A stretch of 64,000 bases of DNA from Bosea vestrisii. Lineage in GTDB: Bacteria; Pseudomonadota; Alphaproteobacteria; Rhizobiales; Beijerinckiaceae. The translations under genes were made by a program, and so were the position numbers. The notes below the pieces were generated by a model, which was given only the letters and a program-made list of their open reading frames with translations, was not told the origin of the DNA and searched no databases. Of this stretch, positions 16,839 through 25,156 are shown piece after piece. How positions within the stretch are numbered: the stretch's first letter is position 1; each line of letters opens with the position of its first letter. The stretch spans positions 1,550,001 to 1,614,000 of the forward strand of contig NZ_CP126307.1 of the NCBI RefSeq assembly GCF_030144325.1, read 5' to 3'.

Positions 16839-17803
16839 AATTCGCAAAGCTGCTGCTCGCTGCCGCCGTCGCAGCGGTGTCGCTGCCCGCCTCGGCAGCC
16901 TGGCCGGAGCGCCCGATCACCCTGGTCGTGCCCTGGGCCGCCGGCGGCGGAACCGACGCCGTCGCCCGCATCCTGGCAGCCGGGCTGGAGAAGGAGCTCG
17001 GCAAGCCGGTCAACGTCGTCAACCGCACTGGCGGCGGCGGCGTGGTCGGCCATACCGAAATGGTCAACGCCAAGCCGGACGGCTACACGATCGGCCTCGC
17101 GACAGCCGAGGTCACGACCTATTACTGGTCGAACACCGCTCCCTTCACCTATGAGAAGCTCACCCCGATCGCGCTGGTGAACTTCGACTCGGCCGCCTTC
17201 AACGTCGCCGCGAACTCGCCCTGGGCCGATCTGCGCGCCGCGCTCGACGACATCAAGAAGCAGCCTGTCGGCCACTACAAGCTCTCGGGCATGGCCGCCG
17301 GAGCCGCCTATCACCTCGCCTTCGCCGGCCTGCTCCAGCTCGAGGGCATCAACCCCAAGAGCGTCACGGTGGTGCCGAGCCAGGGCGCGGCTCCCGGCTT
17401 CCAGGAACTGGCTTCCGGAGGCGCCCAGATCGTCCCGTCTTCGCTGCCCGAGGGCAAGCCGATGTTCGATGCCGGCCGCGTCAAGTCGCTGGCGGTGATG
17501 TCGAAGGAGAAGATCGGCGCCTTCCCGACCGTACCGACCGTCAAGGATGCGATCGGCAAGGACTATGAGGGCGGCACTTGGCGCGGCCTCGCAGCTCCTG
17601 CGGGCCTGCCAGCCGATGTGACCGCCCGCCTGGTCGAGGCGACGGAGAAGGTCGCCAATTCCGAGGCCTACAAGTCCTTCCTGGCCGAGCGCGGCTTCGG
17701 CTACGCCTTCGCCAAGGGCCCGGCCTTCGGCACCTTCCTCGCGACCCAGCACAAGAACAACGGCGAGATCATGGGCGCGCTCGGCCTGCGCTTGCGCCAG
17801 TAG
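16835..17803 (+). CDS. Tripartite tricarboxylate transporter substrate-binding protein (Bug/TctC)
   Basis: A 322-residue periplasmic protein with signal peptide (residues 1-21, ending ASA) and the Bug-family landmarks: RPITLVVPWAAGGGTDAVAR, the TGGGGVVGH loop, KPDGYTIGLAT and FPTVPTVKD. It delivers a carboxylate to the TctAB membrane complex encoded downstream. Translationally coupled to gntR. No cysteine lipobox is seen, so it is soluble periplasmic. Ligand unknown. Confidence 0.9.
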   Translation: MKFAKLLLAAAVAAVSLPASAAWPERPITLVVPWAAGGGTDAVARILAAGLEKELGKPVNVVNRTGGGGVVGHTEMVNAKPDGYTIGLATAEVTTYYWSNTAPFTYEKLTPIALVNFDSAAFNVAANSPWADLRAALDDIKKQPVGHYKLSGMAAGAAYHLAFAGLLQLEGINPKSVTVVPSQGAAPGFQELASGGAQIVPSSLPEGKPMFDAGRVKSLAVMSKEKIGAFPTVPTVKDAIGKDYEGGTWRGLAAPAGLPADVTARLVEATEKVANSEAYKSFLAERGFGYAFAKGPAFGTFLATQHKNNGEIMGALGLRLRQ

Positions 17804-17826
17804 TCGATCCGCCTTTCGCATGATCG

Positions 17827-17851
17827 GGGCGCGGCGTCCTTCGCCGCGCCC
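17827..17851 (+). promoter_or_regulatory. Intercistronic GC-rich stem-loop between tctC and tctB
   Basis: GGGCGCGGCG and CGCCGCGCCC form a perfect 10-bp stem with a 5-base loop, without a following T-run. In transporter operons such hairpins downstream of the binding-protein gene usually stabilise its mRNA and give higher expression than the membrane subunits. Confidence 0.55.
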
Positions 17852-17874
17852 GCCCCTTGCACACCGGGCACATC

Positions 17875-18348
17875 ATGAAGTTCAACGATCTCTTCACCGG
17901 CCTCCTCGTCCTCGTCCTGTCGGGCCTGGTTGCAGCCGCATCCTGGAGCCTGCCGAACCCGTCCGAGCAGCCGCTCGGTCCGTCGGCCTTCCCGCTGATC
18001 CTGTCGGGACTGCTGGCTCTCTGCGCCGCGATCCTCGCCGTCAACGGCGCCCGCGCGACGCAAGGCGGGCCGCTGGTCGGCCTTGCCGACTGGGCCCGCA
18101 GCGGCAGTGCGCTCGCGCGCCTGCTGCTCGTCCCGGCAGCGGTGATCTTCTACATGCTCTTCGCCGAGACGCTCGGCTTCCTGATCTGTGCGCCGCTGAT
18201 CCTCGTCGTGCTCTTCCTGGCCGGCGGCACCAGGTCGCTGCAGGCCATCGGGCTTTCGCTCGCAGCGGCGCTCGTCATCCACTCGATTTTCTATCTTGCC
18301 CTCGGCGTGCAATTGCCCTGGGGCCCGCTCGAACCTTTGCGCTGGTAA
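17875..18348 (+). CDS. tctB: Tripartite tricarboxylate transporter small membrane subunit TctB
   Basis: A 157-residue protein with four hydrophobic segments (residues about 8-24, 40-56, 80-98, 102-150) and the usual TctB start MKFNDLFTGLL and PSEQPLGPSAFPLIL motif. It pairs with TctA in the inner membrane for sodium- or proton-driven carboxylate uptake. The following tctA begins 6 bp after its stop. Confidence 0.87.
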   Translation: MKFNDLFTGLLVLVLSGLVAAASWSLPNPSEQPLGPSAFPLILSGLLALCAAILAVNGARATQGGPLVGLADWARSGSALARLLLVPAAVIFYMLFAETLGFLICAPLILVVLFLAGGTRSLQAIGLSLAAALVIHSIFYLALGVQLPWGPLEPLRW

Positions 18349-18354
18349 GCCGCC

Positions 18355-19860
18355 ATGCTCGACGCCTATGTCACCGCGCTGGGGATGGTGCTCGATCCCT
18401 ATGTGCTCTTCGTCATCACCGCCTCGGCGATCTACGGCCTCATCGTCGGCTGCATTCCTGGCCTCTCGGCCACGATGGCGACCGCGCTGCTGGTGCCGCT
18501 GACCTTCTTCATGCCGCCGGTACCGGCGATCGCCGCGATCGTCACCACCTCGACCATGGCGATCTTCTCCGGCGATATTCCCGGCTGCCTCTTGCGCATC
18601 CCGGGTACGCCGGCCTCGGCCGCTTATGTCGACGATTCCTACCAGATGACGCTGCAGGGCAAGCCCGAGCTCGCGCTCGGCATCGGCCTGTGGTTCTCGG
18701 TGCTCGGCGGCCTGTTCGGCACCGCGGTGATGATGGTGGCTTCCCCGGCCATCGCCGATTTCGCGCTTGGCTTCGGCTCGGTCGAGTTCTTCTGGATCGT
18801 CATGCTCGGCCTAGGCGGCGCCGTCTTCATCGGCTCCTCGACGCCGCTGAAAGCCTGCATCTCGCTGCTGATCGGCCTGCTGATCGCGATGATCGGCATG
18901 AACAATCCGGCCGGCCAGCCGCGCTTCACCATGGACTCGACCGAGATGCTCGGCGGCGTCTCGCTGATCCCGATGATGGTCGGCATGTTCGCCTGCTCGG
19001 AGGTGATGCGCCACATGGTCTCCGACGGCAGCGCCCCGCATGCCGTGGTCAAGAAGATCGGGCCGATCTTCGCCAATATGTGGCGCCTGACCAAGCAGTA
19101 CCCCTGGCAGCTCATCCGCGGCAGCGCGCTCGGCACCATAATCGGCATCCAGCCAGGCAGCGGCGCCGACATGGCGGCCTGGATGTCCTATGCGATGAGC
19201 AAGCGCTTCTCGAAGGAGCCGGAGAAGTTCGGCACCGGCCACCCCGAGGGCCTGATCGAGGCCGGCGCCTCCAACAACTCCTCGCTCGCCGGCGCCTGGA
19301 TTCCTGCCCTGGTCTTCGGCATCCCCGGCGACTCGATCACCGCCATCGCCATCGGCGTGCTGATGATGAAGAACATGGCGCCGGGGCCGACGATCTTCGT
19401 CAACAACCCGGAGAACGTCTATGCGGTCTTCCTGGTCTTCGTCATCGCCAACCTTTTGATGCTGCCGCTCGGCTGGGCGATCATCAAGGTCGCGACGCGC
19501 GTGCTCTCCGTGCCGCGACGCGTGCTGATGCCGATCATCCTGCTCTTCGCGATCGTCGGCTCCTACGCGATCAACAACTCGCTGTTCGACGTCGGCGTCA
19601 TGCTCGCCTTCGGCGTGCTCGCTTTCATCCTCGAGGAGAACGACTTTCCGGTAGCGCCGGTGATCCTCGGCGTCGTGCTCGGGCCGCTGCTGGAGGAGTA
19701 TTTCATCAACTCGATGATCAAGTCCGACGGCCGGCTGATCGGCCTGGTCGACCGGCCGATCGCCGCCGTCCTCGCCGCGATCACGATCGGCATCATCGGC
19801 TGGACCATCCTCGCCTCGCTGAAGAGCGGCAAGGCGAGCAGACAGCCGGCGCAGGGCTGA
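18355..19860 (+). CDS. tctA: Tripartite tricarboxylate transporter large permease TctA
   Basis: A 501-residue integral membrane protein with about 12 hydrophobic segments. It has the TctA landmarks GCIPGLSATMATALLVPLTF, the GDIPGCLLRIPGTPASAA repeat and AGASNNSSLAGAWIPALVFGIPGD. Last gene of gntR-tctC-tctB-tctA. The substrate is probably a small organic acid handled by the divergent DapA-like enzyme. Confidence 0.93.
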   Translation: MLDAYVTALGMVLDPYVLFVITASAIYGLIVGCIPGLSATMATALLVPLTFFMPPVPAIAAIVTTSTMAIFSGDIPGCLLRIPGTPASAAYVDDSYQMTLQGKPELALGIGLWFSVLGGLFGTAVMMVASPAIADFALGFGSVEFFWIVMLGLGGAVFIGSSTPLKACISLLIGLLIAMIGMNNPAGQPRFTMDSTEMLGGVSLIPMMVGMFACSEVMRHMVSDGSAPHAVVKKIGPIFANMWRLTKQYPWQLIRGSALGTIIGIQPGSGADMAAWMSYAMSKRFSKEPEKFGTGHPEGLIEAGASNNSSLAGAWIPALVFGIPGDSITAIAIGVLMMKNMAPGPTIFVNNPENVYAVFLVFVIANLLMLPLGWAIIKVATRVLSVPRRVLMPIILLFAIVGSYAINNSLFDVGVMLAFGVLAFILEENDFPVAPVILGVVLGPLLEEYFINSMIKSDGRLIGLVDRPIAAVLAAITIGIIGWTILASLKSGKASRQPAQG

Positions 19861-19935
19861 CGCAGTATCTCAGGCGCGAAGCGCGCAGCATCGCGCCTAT
19901 TGGCTCGAGCCGGACTCCGGCCGCGACCGAGCTGT

Positions 19936-20895
19936 TCAGCCCGGCTTGATGCCGGCTTCTTCGACCACGCGGTTGGCGCGCTGGGTCTCGGCCTCGATGA
20001 ACTTGGCGAAGCTCGCCGCGTCCTCGGTCACCGCTTCGGCGCCGAGCGCGGTCAGTTTCTCGACGATCTCGCGATCCTTCGAGGCCGCCTGCACCGTCGC
20101 GTTGACGCGCTGCACTGTCTCCGCCGACAGGCCCTTCGGCCCCCACAGGCCATACCAGAGCGTGAAGTCGATATCCGCCAATCCGAGTTCGCCGGCGGTC
20201 GGCACGTTCGGCAGGAGCTTGCTGCGCTGCGCGCCCATGATGGCGAAGGCACGCACCTTCCCGTCGGTGATGAACGACAGGGCCGAACCGAGCGGGGCGA
20301 CCATCAGCGGGACCTGGGCGGCGACGACATCGGTGATCGCCGGGGCGGTACCGCGATAATTGACCAGCTCCGCGCTCGTGCCGGTGCGGCGCTTGAAGCT
20401 CTCGGTGGCAAGATGGCCCATGCTGCCCAGCGCCGAATTGGCAAAGGTGTATTCGGTGGGGTTGGCCTTCATGTCGGCGATCAGCGCCGGCATCGTCGCG
20501 GGCGTCTTGGTCGAGCCGATCAGCACCATCGGCGAGGTCGCAAATCGCGAGATCGGCGTGAAATCCGTTAGCGGGTCGTAGGATACGCTGCGCATCACGT
20601 GCTTCGCCATGATGTGGATGTCGGCATTGGTCAGATAGGTCGTGCCGTCGGGCGCGGACCGCGCGACGTCGGCGGCGCCGAGCGTATTGCTGGCGCCGGC
20701 CTTGTTCTCGACCACCCAGGATTCATCGAGCGCCGGCGCGATGCGCTGGGCATAGAGCCGCCCGATGACGTCGATCGCGCCGCCCGCGGCGGCAGGCACC
20801 ACGAGCCTCACGATCTTGCGTTGAGCCAGGGCGGCCCGGGACGCCAGCGCGCTGCCAGCAAGCCCGATCAAGGCGGCACGTCGTGTGATGATCAC
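19936..20895 (-). CDS. Bug-family substrate-binding protein (second TctC-like)
   Basis: A 319-residue periplasmic binding protein. It starts at a GTG with a strong GGAGGAAA site; the N-terminus VIITRRAALIGLAGSALASRAALA has a twin-arginine-like pair and an Ala-x-Ala cleavage site. The Bug pattern follows (IVRLVVPAAAGGAIDVIGR, NKAGASNTLGA, APDGTTYLTN, LPNVPTAGELG). No TctAB genes accompany it. Its promoter region carries an operator matching one upstream of the aromatic genes at 22114, so it probably scavenges the substrate of those enzymes and uses TctAB proteins from elsewhere. Confidence 0.87.
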   Translation of the reverse strand: MIITRRAALIGLAGSALASRAALAQRKIVRLVVPAAAGGAIDVIGRLYAQRIAPALDESWVVENKAGASNTLGAADVARSAPDGTTYLTNADIHIMAKHVMRSVSYDPLTDFTPISRFATSPMVLIGSTKTPATMPALIADMKANPTEYTFANSALGSMGHLATESFKRRTGTSAELVNYRGTAPAITDVVAAQVPLMVAPLGSALSFITDGKVRAFAIMGAQRSKLLPNVPTAGELGLADIDFTLWYGLWGPKGLSAETVQRVNATVQAASKDREIVEKLTALGAEAVTEDAASFAKFIEAETQRANRVVEEAGIKPG

Positions 20896-21016
20896 CAGGA
20901 TTTCCTCCAGATATGGCCGCCTTGCCGGCGGTTCTCGATTCACGTCGAAAGGTCCGTCCGCGATCCGGATCGGGTGCGGTCAGCATGTTTGCAGGCCCGC
21001 TTCGCGAGATAAGAAC

Positions 21017-21058
21017 GCATACTCATTATCAGTATGCATCACATATTGGACCTGTCAA
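21017..21058 (-). promoter_or_regulatory. Promoter and operator of the Bug gene (site 1 of a pair)
   Basis: On the minus strand a consensus -35 TTGACA (21058-21053) is followed 15 bp later by an inverted repeat: on the plus strand GCATACTC-N5-CAGTATGC (21017-21037), 7 of 8 bases symmetric. The repeat overlaps the -10 region. A second copy with the same geometry lies at 21896-21916. The likely binder is the MarR protein encoded at 21139-21621. Confidence 0.6.
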
Positions 21059-21138
21059 ACGCAAGCTCACGAACTCCGGCACATCGGAGTTCGTCAGGAG
21101 GCTTTGACCGCGATCTTGATGCGGGAAATGCGGAGCGG

Positions 21139-21621
21139 TCAGGCCGCGTCGGAGGAACGGGCCGCAGCCAGCCGCAGCGGCACGCGCGAGGCGTCGTTGT
21201 TGAGCTCGACGAGCTGCGCGAGCATCCGCATGAAGGCCTCCCGATCCTCGGGAATAAGCGGGGCGAGGATGCGCTCCTGGGCGCGCTGCGCCAGTGGCCC
21301 GGCTTCCTGCAGGACGCGTTCGCCTTTGGGCGAGAGATGCAGCACCTTGATGCGCTTGTCGTCCTTGCTGCCCGAACGCAGGATCAGTTCCTTCGCCTCC
21401 ATCCGCTCGAGTACGTTGCCGAGCGTCGAACGGTCGAAGGCGACGAGGGCCGACAGACGGGTCGCGTCGATGCCGGGATTCTCGCGGACCGTGACCAGCG
21501 CCGCGTACTGAACAGGCGTGAGGTCGAGCGGCGCGCATTCCTCGAGGAAGATCGAGACGGCGATCTGCTGCGCACGCCGGATGAGATGGCCGGGCATATG
21601 ATAGATATCGTCCATCGCCAT
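21139..21621 (-). CDS. MarR-family transcriptional regulator
   Basis: A 160-residue MarR protein: LTPVQYAALVTVRENPGIDATRLSALVAFDRSTLGNVLERMEAK forms the winged helix, followed by the wing SGSKDDKRIKVLHLSPKGE. It is flanked by a Bug-protein gene (leftward) and an aromatic-acid gene pair (rightward), each preceded by the same unusual inverted repeat. The simplest reading is a local repressor of both, released by an aromatic ligand. The N-terminus has two closely spaced ATGs; the first is used here. Confidence 0.87.
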   Translation of the reverse strand: MAMDDIYHMPGHLIRRAQQIAVSIFLEECAPLDLTPVQYAALVTVRENPGIDATRLSALVAFDRSTLGNVLERMEAKELILRSGSKDDKRIKVLHLSPKGERVLQEAGPLAQRAQERILAPLIPEDREAFMRMLAQLVELNNDASRVPLRLAAARSSDAA

Positions 21622-22113
21622 CGTCGCTTTGTCTTAATGAAATAGCGGCAGGTCTCGCCGCCTGAATGTCAGAACCGCAGATTGTTCGTCAGCTGGCCGA
21701 AGCGAATATTGCCCGGCCAGATCGGCGAGCTTCCGCTATAGATCGTATGCTTTCATTCCGTAAGCGGTCAAACTGATCCCAGCGCTCGCCACGAAGCGAC
21801 GGCGTATCTCGATCACGCAACCGAGCCCTTGGCCCTACCCTGCAGAGCGCTATGACACCCGACGCCGCCGGCGGTTGACAGCCCAAAATCTGCGCGTATC
21901 CTGTTAATCAGTATACGGACGATCTATCAAAGATCGAGCAGATGGGAGGATGGCCTGGCGATTTCCGGTTTCGGGAATTCGCGGTGCCGCAACACCTTCG
22001 CACCATCCTCGATCCCTTCTGATGGTCTGCGCCGGCACGGCGATCGACTGCTGTGCCGGCACTGGCTGGCCTGTAGAACGCTTCGATCAAGGCGATTTCG
22101 GAGAGACCGACCT
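21622..22113. other. Intergenic region between marR and the class II aldolase gene
   Basis: About 490 bp without a supported gene. The only structure I see is the promoter/operator at 21875-21916. The promoter of the leftward marR gene should lie in the left part, but no convincing -35/-10 pair stands out. Confidence 0.5.
21875..21916 (+). promoter_or_regulatory. Promoter and operator upstream of the aromatic gene pair (site 2 of a pair)
   Basis: TTGACA (21875-21880), 16-bp spacer, TATCCT (21897-21902) form a credible sigma-70 promoter. Overlapping the -10 is GTATCCTG-N5-CAGTATAC (21896-21916), an 8-5-8 inverted repeat with the same right half (CAGTATRC) and the same 15-bp distance from TTGACA as the site at 21017-21037. 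It drives rightward transcription towards 22114, leaving a leader of about 200 bp. Confidence 0.6.
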
Positions 22114-22896
22114 ATGTGCACTTCGGACCATGGCAACCACCCCATCGCCGTCGACGTCGCCGACACGGCCACAGCCTCGGTCGCGCCGTCACCGGCGATC
22201 GTCGCGGACCTCGTCGCGGCCAATCACATCCTGTTCGATCAGGGCGTCGTCGATGCGTTCGGCCATATCAGCGTGCGCCATGACGGCCGGCCCGACCGCT
22301 TCCTGCTCGCCCGCAACATGGCGCCGAGCCGGGTCGAGGCCGAGGATATCGTCGAGTTCACGCTCGATGGGGAGGCGGTGAACGCCAACGGCCGCAAGGT
22401 CTACCTCGAACGCTTCATCCACGCCGAGATCTTCCGCAAGCGCCCGGACGTGATGGCCGTCGTCCACAGCCACTCGCATTCGATCGTGCCCCTCAGCGTC
22501 GTCAAGGGCACGCGGCTCAGGGCGATGTTCCACATGGCCGGTTTCGTTGGCCAGGGCGCGCCCGTCTTCGAGATCCGCGAGGCCGGAGGCGACGCGACCG
22601 ATCTCCTGATCAGCAACAATCATCTCGGCCGCGCCCTCGCCGAGCATTTCGACGGGCACGACATCGTCCTGATGCGCGGCCATGGCTCGACCGTGGTCGG
22701 CGGCTCGATCAAACAGGCGGTCTACCGGGCCGTCTATGCCGAGCTCAATGCGCGCTATCAGCTCCAGGCGATGCAGCTCGGTGACGTCACTTACCTCACC
22801 GAGGGTGAAAGCCGCGCCTGCGTCGCCAGCATCGAGGCGCAGGTCCATCGCCCCTGGGAAATGTGGCTCGAACAGGCCCACGCACGCCGGCGCTAA
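22114..22896 (+). CDS. Class II aldolase/adducin-family protein, probable aromatic-acid decarboxylase
   Basis: A 260-residue protein of the zinc-dependent class II aldolase/adducin family. Metal ligands are visible in VVHSHSHSIVPLS and in MRGHGSTVVG. Besides sugar-phosphate aldolases the family includes decarboxylases of hydroxylated aromatic acids, such as 3,4-dihydroxyphthalate decarboxylase. Coupling to a MobA-like hydroxylase gene 56 bp downstream favours such a decarboxylase (inference). GGAGAGACC precedes the ATG. Confidence 0.75.
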   Translation: MCTSDHGNHPIAVDVADTATASVAPSPAIVADLVAANHILFDQGVVDAFGHISVRHDGRPDRFLLARNMAPSRVEAEDIVEFTLDGEAVNANGRKVYLERFIHAEIFRKRPDVMAVVHSHSHSIVPLSVVKGTRLRAMFHMAGFVGQGAPVFEIREAGGDATDLLISNNHLGRALAEHFDGHDIVLMRGHGSTVVGGSIKQAVYRAVYAELNARYQLQAMQLGDVTYLTEGESRACVASIEAQVHRPWEMWLEQAHARRR

Positions 22897-22952
22897 CGGC
22901 GATTGGCTGACGCAGCCGCCTCGATCATTCCGCCTCGTTGAAGGGGGCTTCC

Positions 22953-24905
22953 ATGCAGTTTCATCTCAACGGCTTTCGGACCGGCGATCCCGCCGTTTCC
23001 GAGCCCGCCACCAATCTCCCGGCCTCCTCCGCCAGCGCCTCCTTGCCCACTGAGGTCGACGTCCTCATCGTCGGCTGCGGCCCTGCAGGACTGACGCTTG
23101 CGGCGCAACTGGCGGCCTTTCCCGAGATCACGACGCGGATCGTCGAGCAGAAGCCCGGACCTCTCGAGCTCGGCCAAGCGGACGGCATCGCCTGCCGCAC
23201 GATCGAGATGTTCGACGCCTTCGGTTTCTCCGAGCGCGTGCTCAAGGAGAGCTACTGGGTCAACGAGACGGTGTTCTGGAAGCCCGACGCGAACCGGCCT
23301 GAGGCAATCGTCCGCAGCGGCCGGATCCAGGATGTCGAGGACGGGCTCTCCGAGTTCCCGCATGTGATCCTGAACCAGGCGCGGGTGCATGACTTTTTCC
23401 TCGACGTGATGCGGCGCTCGCCGAGCCGCTTGGAGCCGGACTATTCCCGGCGCCTGCTCGACCTACAGATCGACACCGCCCGCAATGCCGACGGAAGCGC
23501 GTCATCGCACCCGGTGACGGTGCAACTGGAGCGGCTCGATCCCGCCCATGAGGGAGAGGTCGAGACTGTTAGGGCCCGCTATGTCGTCGGCTGCGACGGC
23601 GCCCGCAGCGCTGTGCGCAAATCGATCGGGCGCACGCTGCATGGCGATTCCGCCCAGCAGGCCTGGGGCGTCATGGACGTTCTCGCCGTCACCGATTTCC
23701 CGGATGTCCGGCTGAAGGCGCTGATCCAGTCCGCCGGCGAAGGCACGATCATCATCATCCCCCGCGAGGGCGGCTATCTGATCCGGATTTATGTCGAGCT
23801 CGACAAGCTCAGCGAGAACGAGCGAGTCGCGAGCCGCAATATCGGGGTCGAGCATCTCATCGCCGCGGCGCAGCGCATCCTCCGTCCGTATACGTTCGAG
23901 GTGCGCGAGGTCGCTTGGTGGTCGGTCTACGAGATCGGCCAACGCCTCTGCGACAAGTTCGACGACGTGCCGGCGGAGGAGGTCGGGCAGCGCCTGCCGG
24001 CCGTCTTCATCGCCGGCGATGCCTGCCATACCCACAGCCCGAAGGCCGGCCAGGGCATGAACGTCTCGATGCAGGACAGCTTCAACCTCGGCTGGAAGCT
24101 GGCCGCAGTCCTGCGCAGGCAATGCCCGCCGAAGCTCCTGCACAGCTACTCGGCCGAACGCCAGGCGATCGCCAAGGAGCTGATCGATTTCGATCGCGAA
24201 TGGGCGAAGATGCTGAGCGCGCCCCTGAAGACCTCGGAGACCGGAGACGGTGTCGATCCCAAGGAGGTCGAGGCCTATTTCGTCAGGCATGGCCGTTACA
24301 CGGCGGGCACCGCGACCCGCTATGCGCCCTCGACCCTGACGGGCGAGCCGACCCATGCTGGCCTGGCGACAGGGTTGCCGATCGGCGCGCGCTTCCATTC
24401 CGCGCCTGTCATCCGCCTTGGCGACGCCAAGCCGGTCGAGCTCGGCCATGTCGCGCAGGCCGACGGCCGCTGGCGCCTCTATGCCTTCGCCGACAGGGCC
24501 GATCCGTCCTCGGCAACGTCGCGCCTGCGGGCGCTTTGCGACTTCCTGGTGGACGCGCCCTCCTCGCCCCTGCGCCGGCACACGCGGTCGGGTGACGACA
24601 TCGACGCGGTCATTGATCTTCGCGCCATCCTCCAGCAGGCCCATCGCGACGTCGCCGTGGAGACGCTGCCGAGCCTGCTCCTGCCCCGCAAGGGCCGCCT
24701 CGGCCTGATCGACTACGAGAAGGTGTTCTGCCCCGATCTTCGCAGCGGTCAGGACATCTTCGACGCACGCGGCATCGATCGCGAGCGCGGTTGCGTGGTG
24801 GTCGTGAGGCCCGATCAGTACGTCGCCAATTTGCTACCACTCGATGATTACGCCGCGCTGGCCGACTTCTTCGCCGCGTTCATGGCGGGGCAAGCTTCCC
24901 GGTGA
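22953..24905 (+). CDS. FAD-dependent aromatic hydroxylase, 3-hydroxybenzoate 4-monooxygenase-like
   Basis: A 650-residue class A flavoprotein monooxygenase of the phenol 2-monooxygenase / MobA group. The FAD loop is VLIVGCGPAGLTLAAQ (GxGxxG at residues 41-46), the second FAD motif is FIAGDACHTHSPKAGQGMN, and the C-terminal 200 residues form the extra thioredoxin-like domain typical of this subgroup. It would hydroxylate an aromatic acid with NADPH and O2; MobA makes protocatechuate from 3-hydroxybenzoate. Start is the ATG at 22953 behind AAGGGGG, not the TTG 15 bp earlier. Confidence 0.82.
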   Translation: MQFHLNGFRTGDPAVSEPATNLPASSASASLPTEVDVLIVGCGPAGLTLAAQLAAFPEITTRIVEQKPGPLELGQADGIACRTIEMFDAFGFSERVLKESYWVNETVFWKPDANRPEAIVRSGRIQDVEDGLSEFPHVILNQARVHDFFLDVMRRSPSRLEPDYSRRLLDLQIDTARNADGSASSHPVTVQLERLDPAHEGEVETVRARYVVGCDGARSAVRKSIGRTLHGDSAQQAWGVMDVLAVTDFPDVRLKALIQSAGEGTIIIIPREGGYLIRIYVELDKLSENERVASRNIGVEHLIAAAQRILRPYTFEVREVAWWSVYEIGQRLCDKFDDVPAEEVGQRLPAVFIAGDACHTHSPKAGQGMNVSMQDSFNLGWKLAAVLRRQCPPKLLHSYSAERQAIAKELIDFDREWAKMLSAPLKTSETGDGVDPKEVEAYFVRHGRYTAGTATRYAPSTLTGEPTHAGLATGLPIGARFHSAPVIRLGDAKPVELGHVAQADGRWRLYAFADRADPSSATSRLRALCDFLVDAPSSPLRRHTRSGDDIDAVIDLRAILQQAHRDVAVETLPSLLLPRKGRLGLIDYEKVFCPDLRSGQDIFDARGIDRERGCVVVVRPDQYVANLLPLDDYAALADFFAAFMAGQASR

Positions 24906-24907
24906 AC

Positions 24908-24923
24908 GTTTTTTAAAGAGAAC
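24908..24923. promoter_or_regulatory. Operator-like palindrome, copy 1
   Basis: GTTTTTTAAAGAGAAC begins 2 bp after the hydroxylase stop codon and matches the perfect palindrome at 25046-25061 in 14 of 16 positions. With its partner it frames the intergenic region ahead of the transporter / RuBisCO-like operon. Candidate operator for an unidentified regulator. Confidence 0.5.
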
Positions 24924-25045
24924 GATACACCTGCAAAATATCCCTGAATTCTTCCCGTCAATCGAAGGCACGTCGAAGCTTTAAGCCAAGAAGATAAATC
25001 TTTCCTCGCTACTGCGTTCGAGATAATAAACAACCCTCGCCATTC

Positions 25046-25061
25046 GTTCTTTAAAAAGAAC
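25046..25061. promoter_or_regulatory. Operator-like palindrome, copy 2, upstream of the ABC transporter/RLP operon
   Basis: GTTCTTTAAAAAGAAC has perfect 7-bp arms around AA. It lies 96 bp before the start of the binding-protein gene and just upstream of a possible -35 (TTGACG, 25069-25074); no convincing -10 follows. The partner copy is 138 bp upstream, about 13 helical turns, so two dimers could interact by looping. No regulator gene is adjacent. Confidence 0.55.
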
Positions 25062-25156
25062 ATTCTCATTGACGCTTTCTCTGTCGAGCCGCAAATTTCG
25101 GCATGGCTCAACGCGGCCTTGGACACGGGCCGCCGCAGCGTTTTCGGGAGTTCGAC

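Noticed and set aside
17820..19949. 709-codon plus-strand frame across tctB and tctA
   Set aside because: Very long but Arg/Pro/Ala-biased; tctB and tctA in their own frames have clear family motifs and good start sites.
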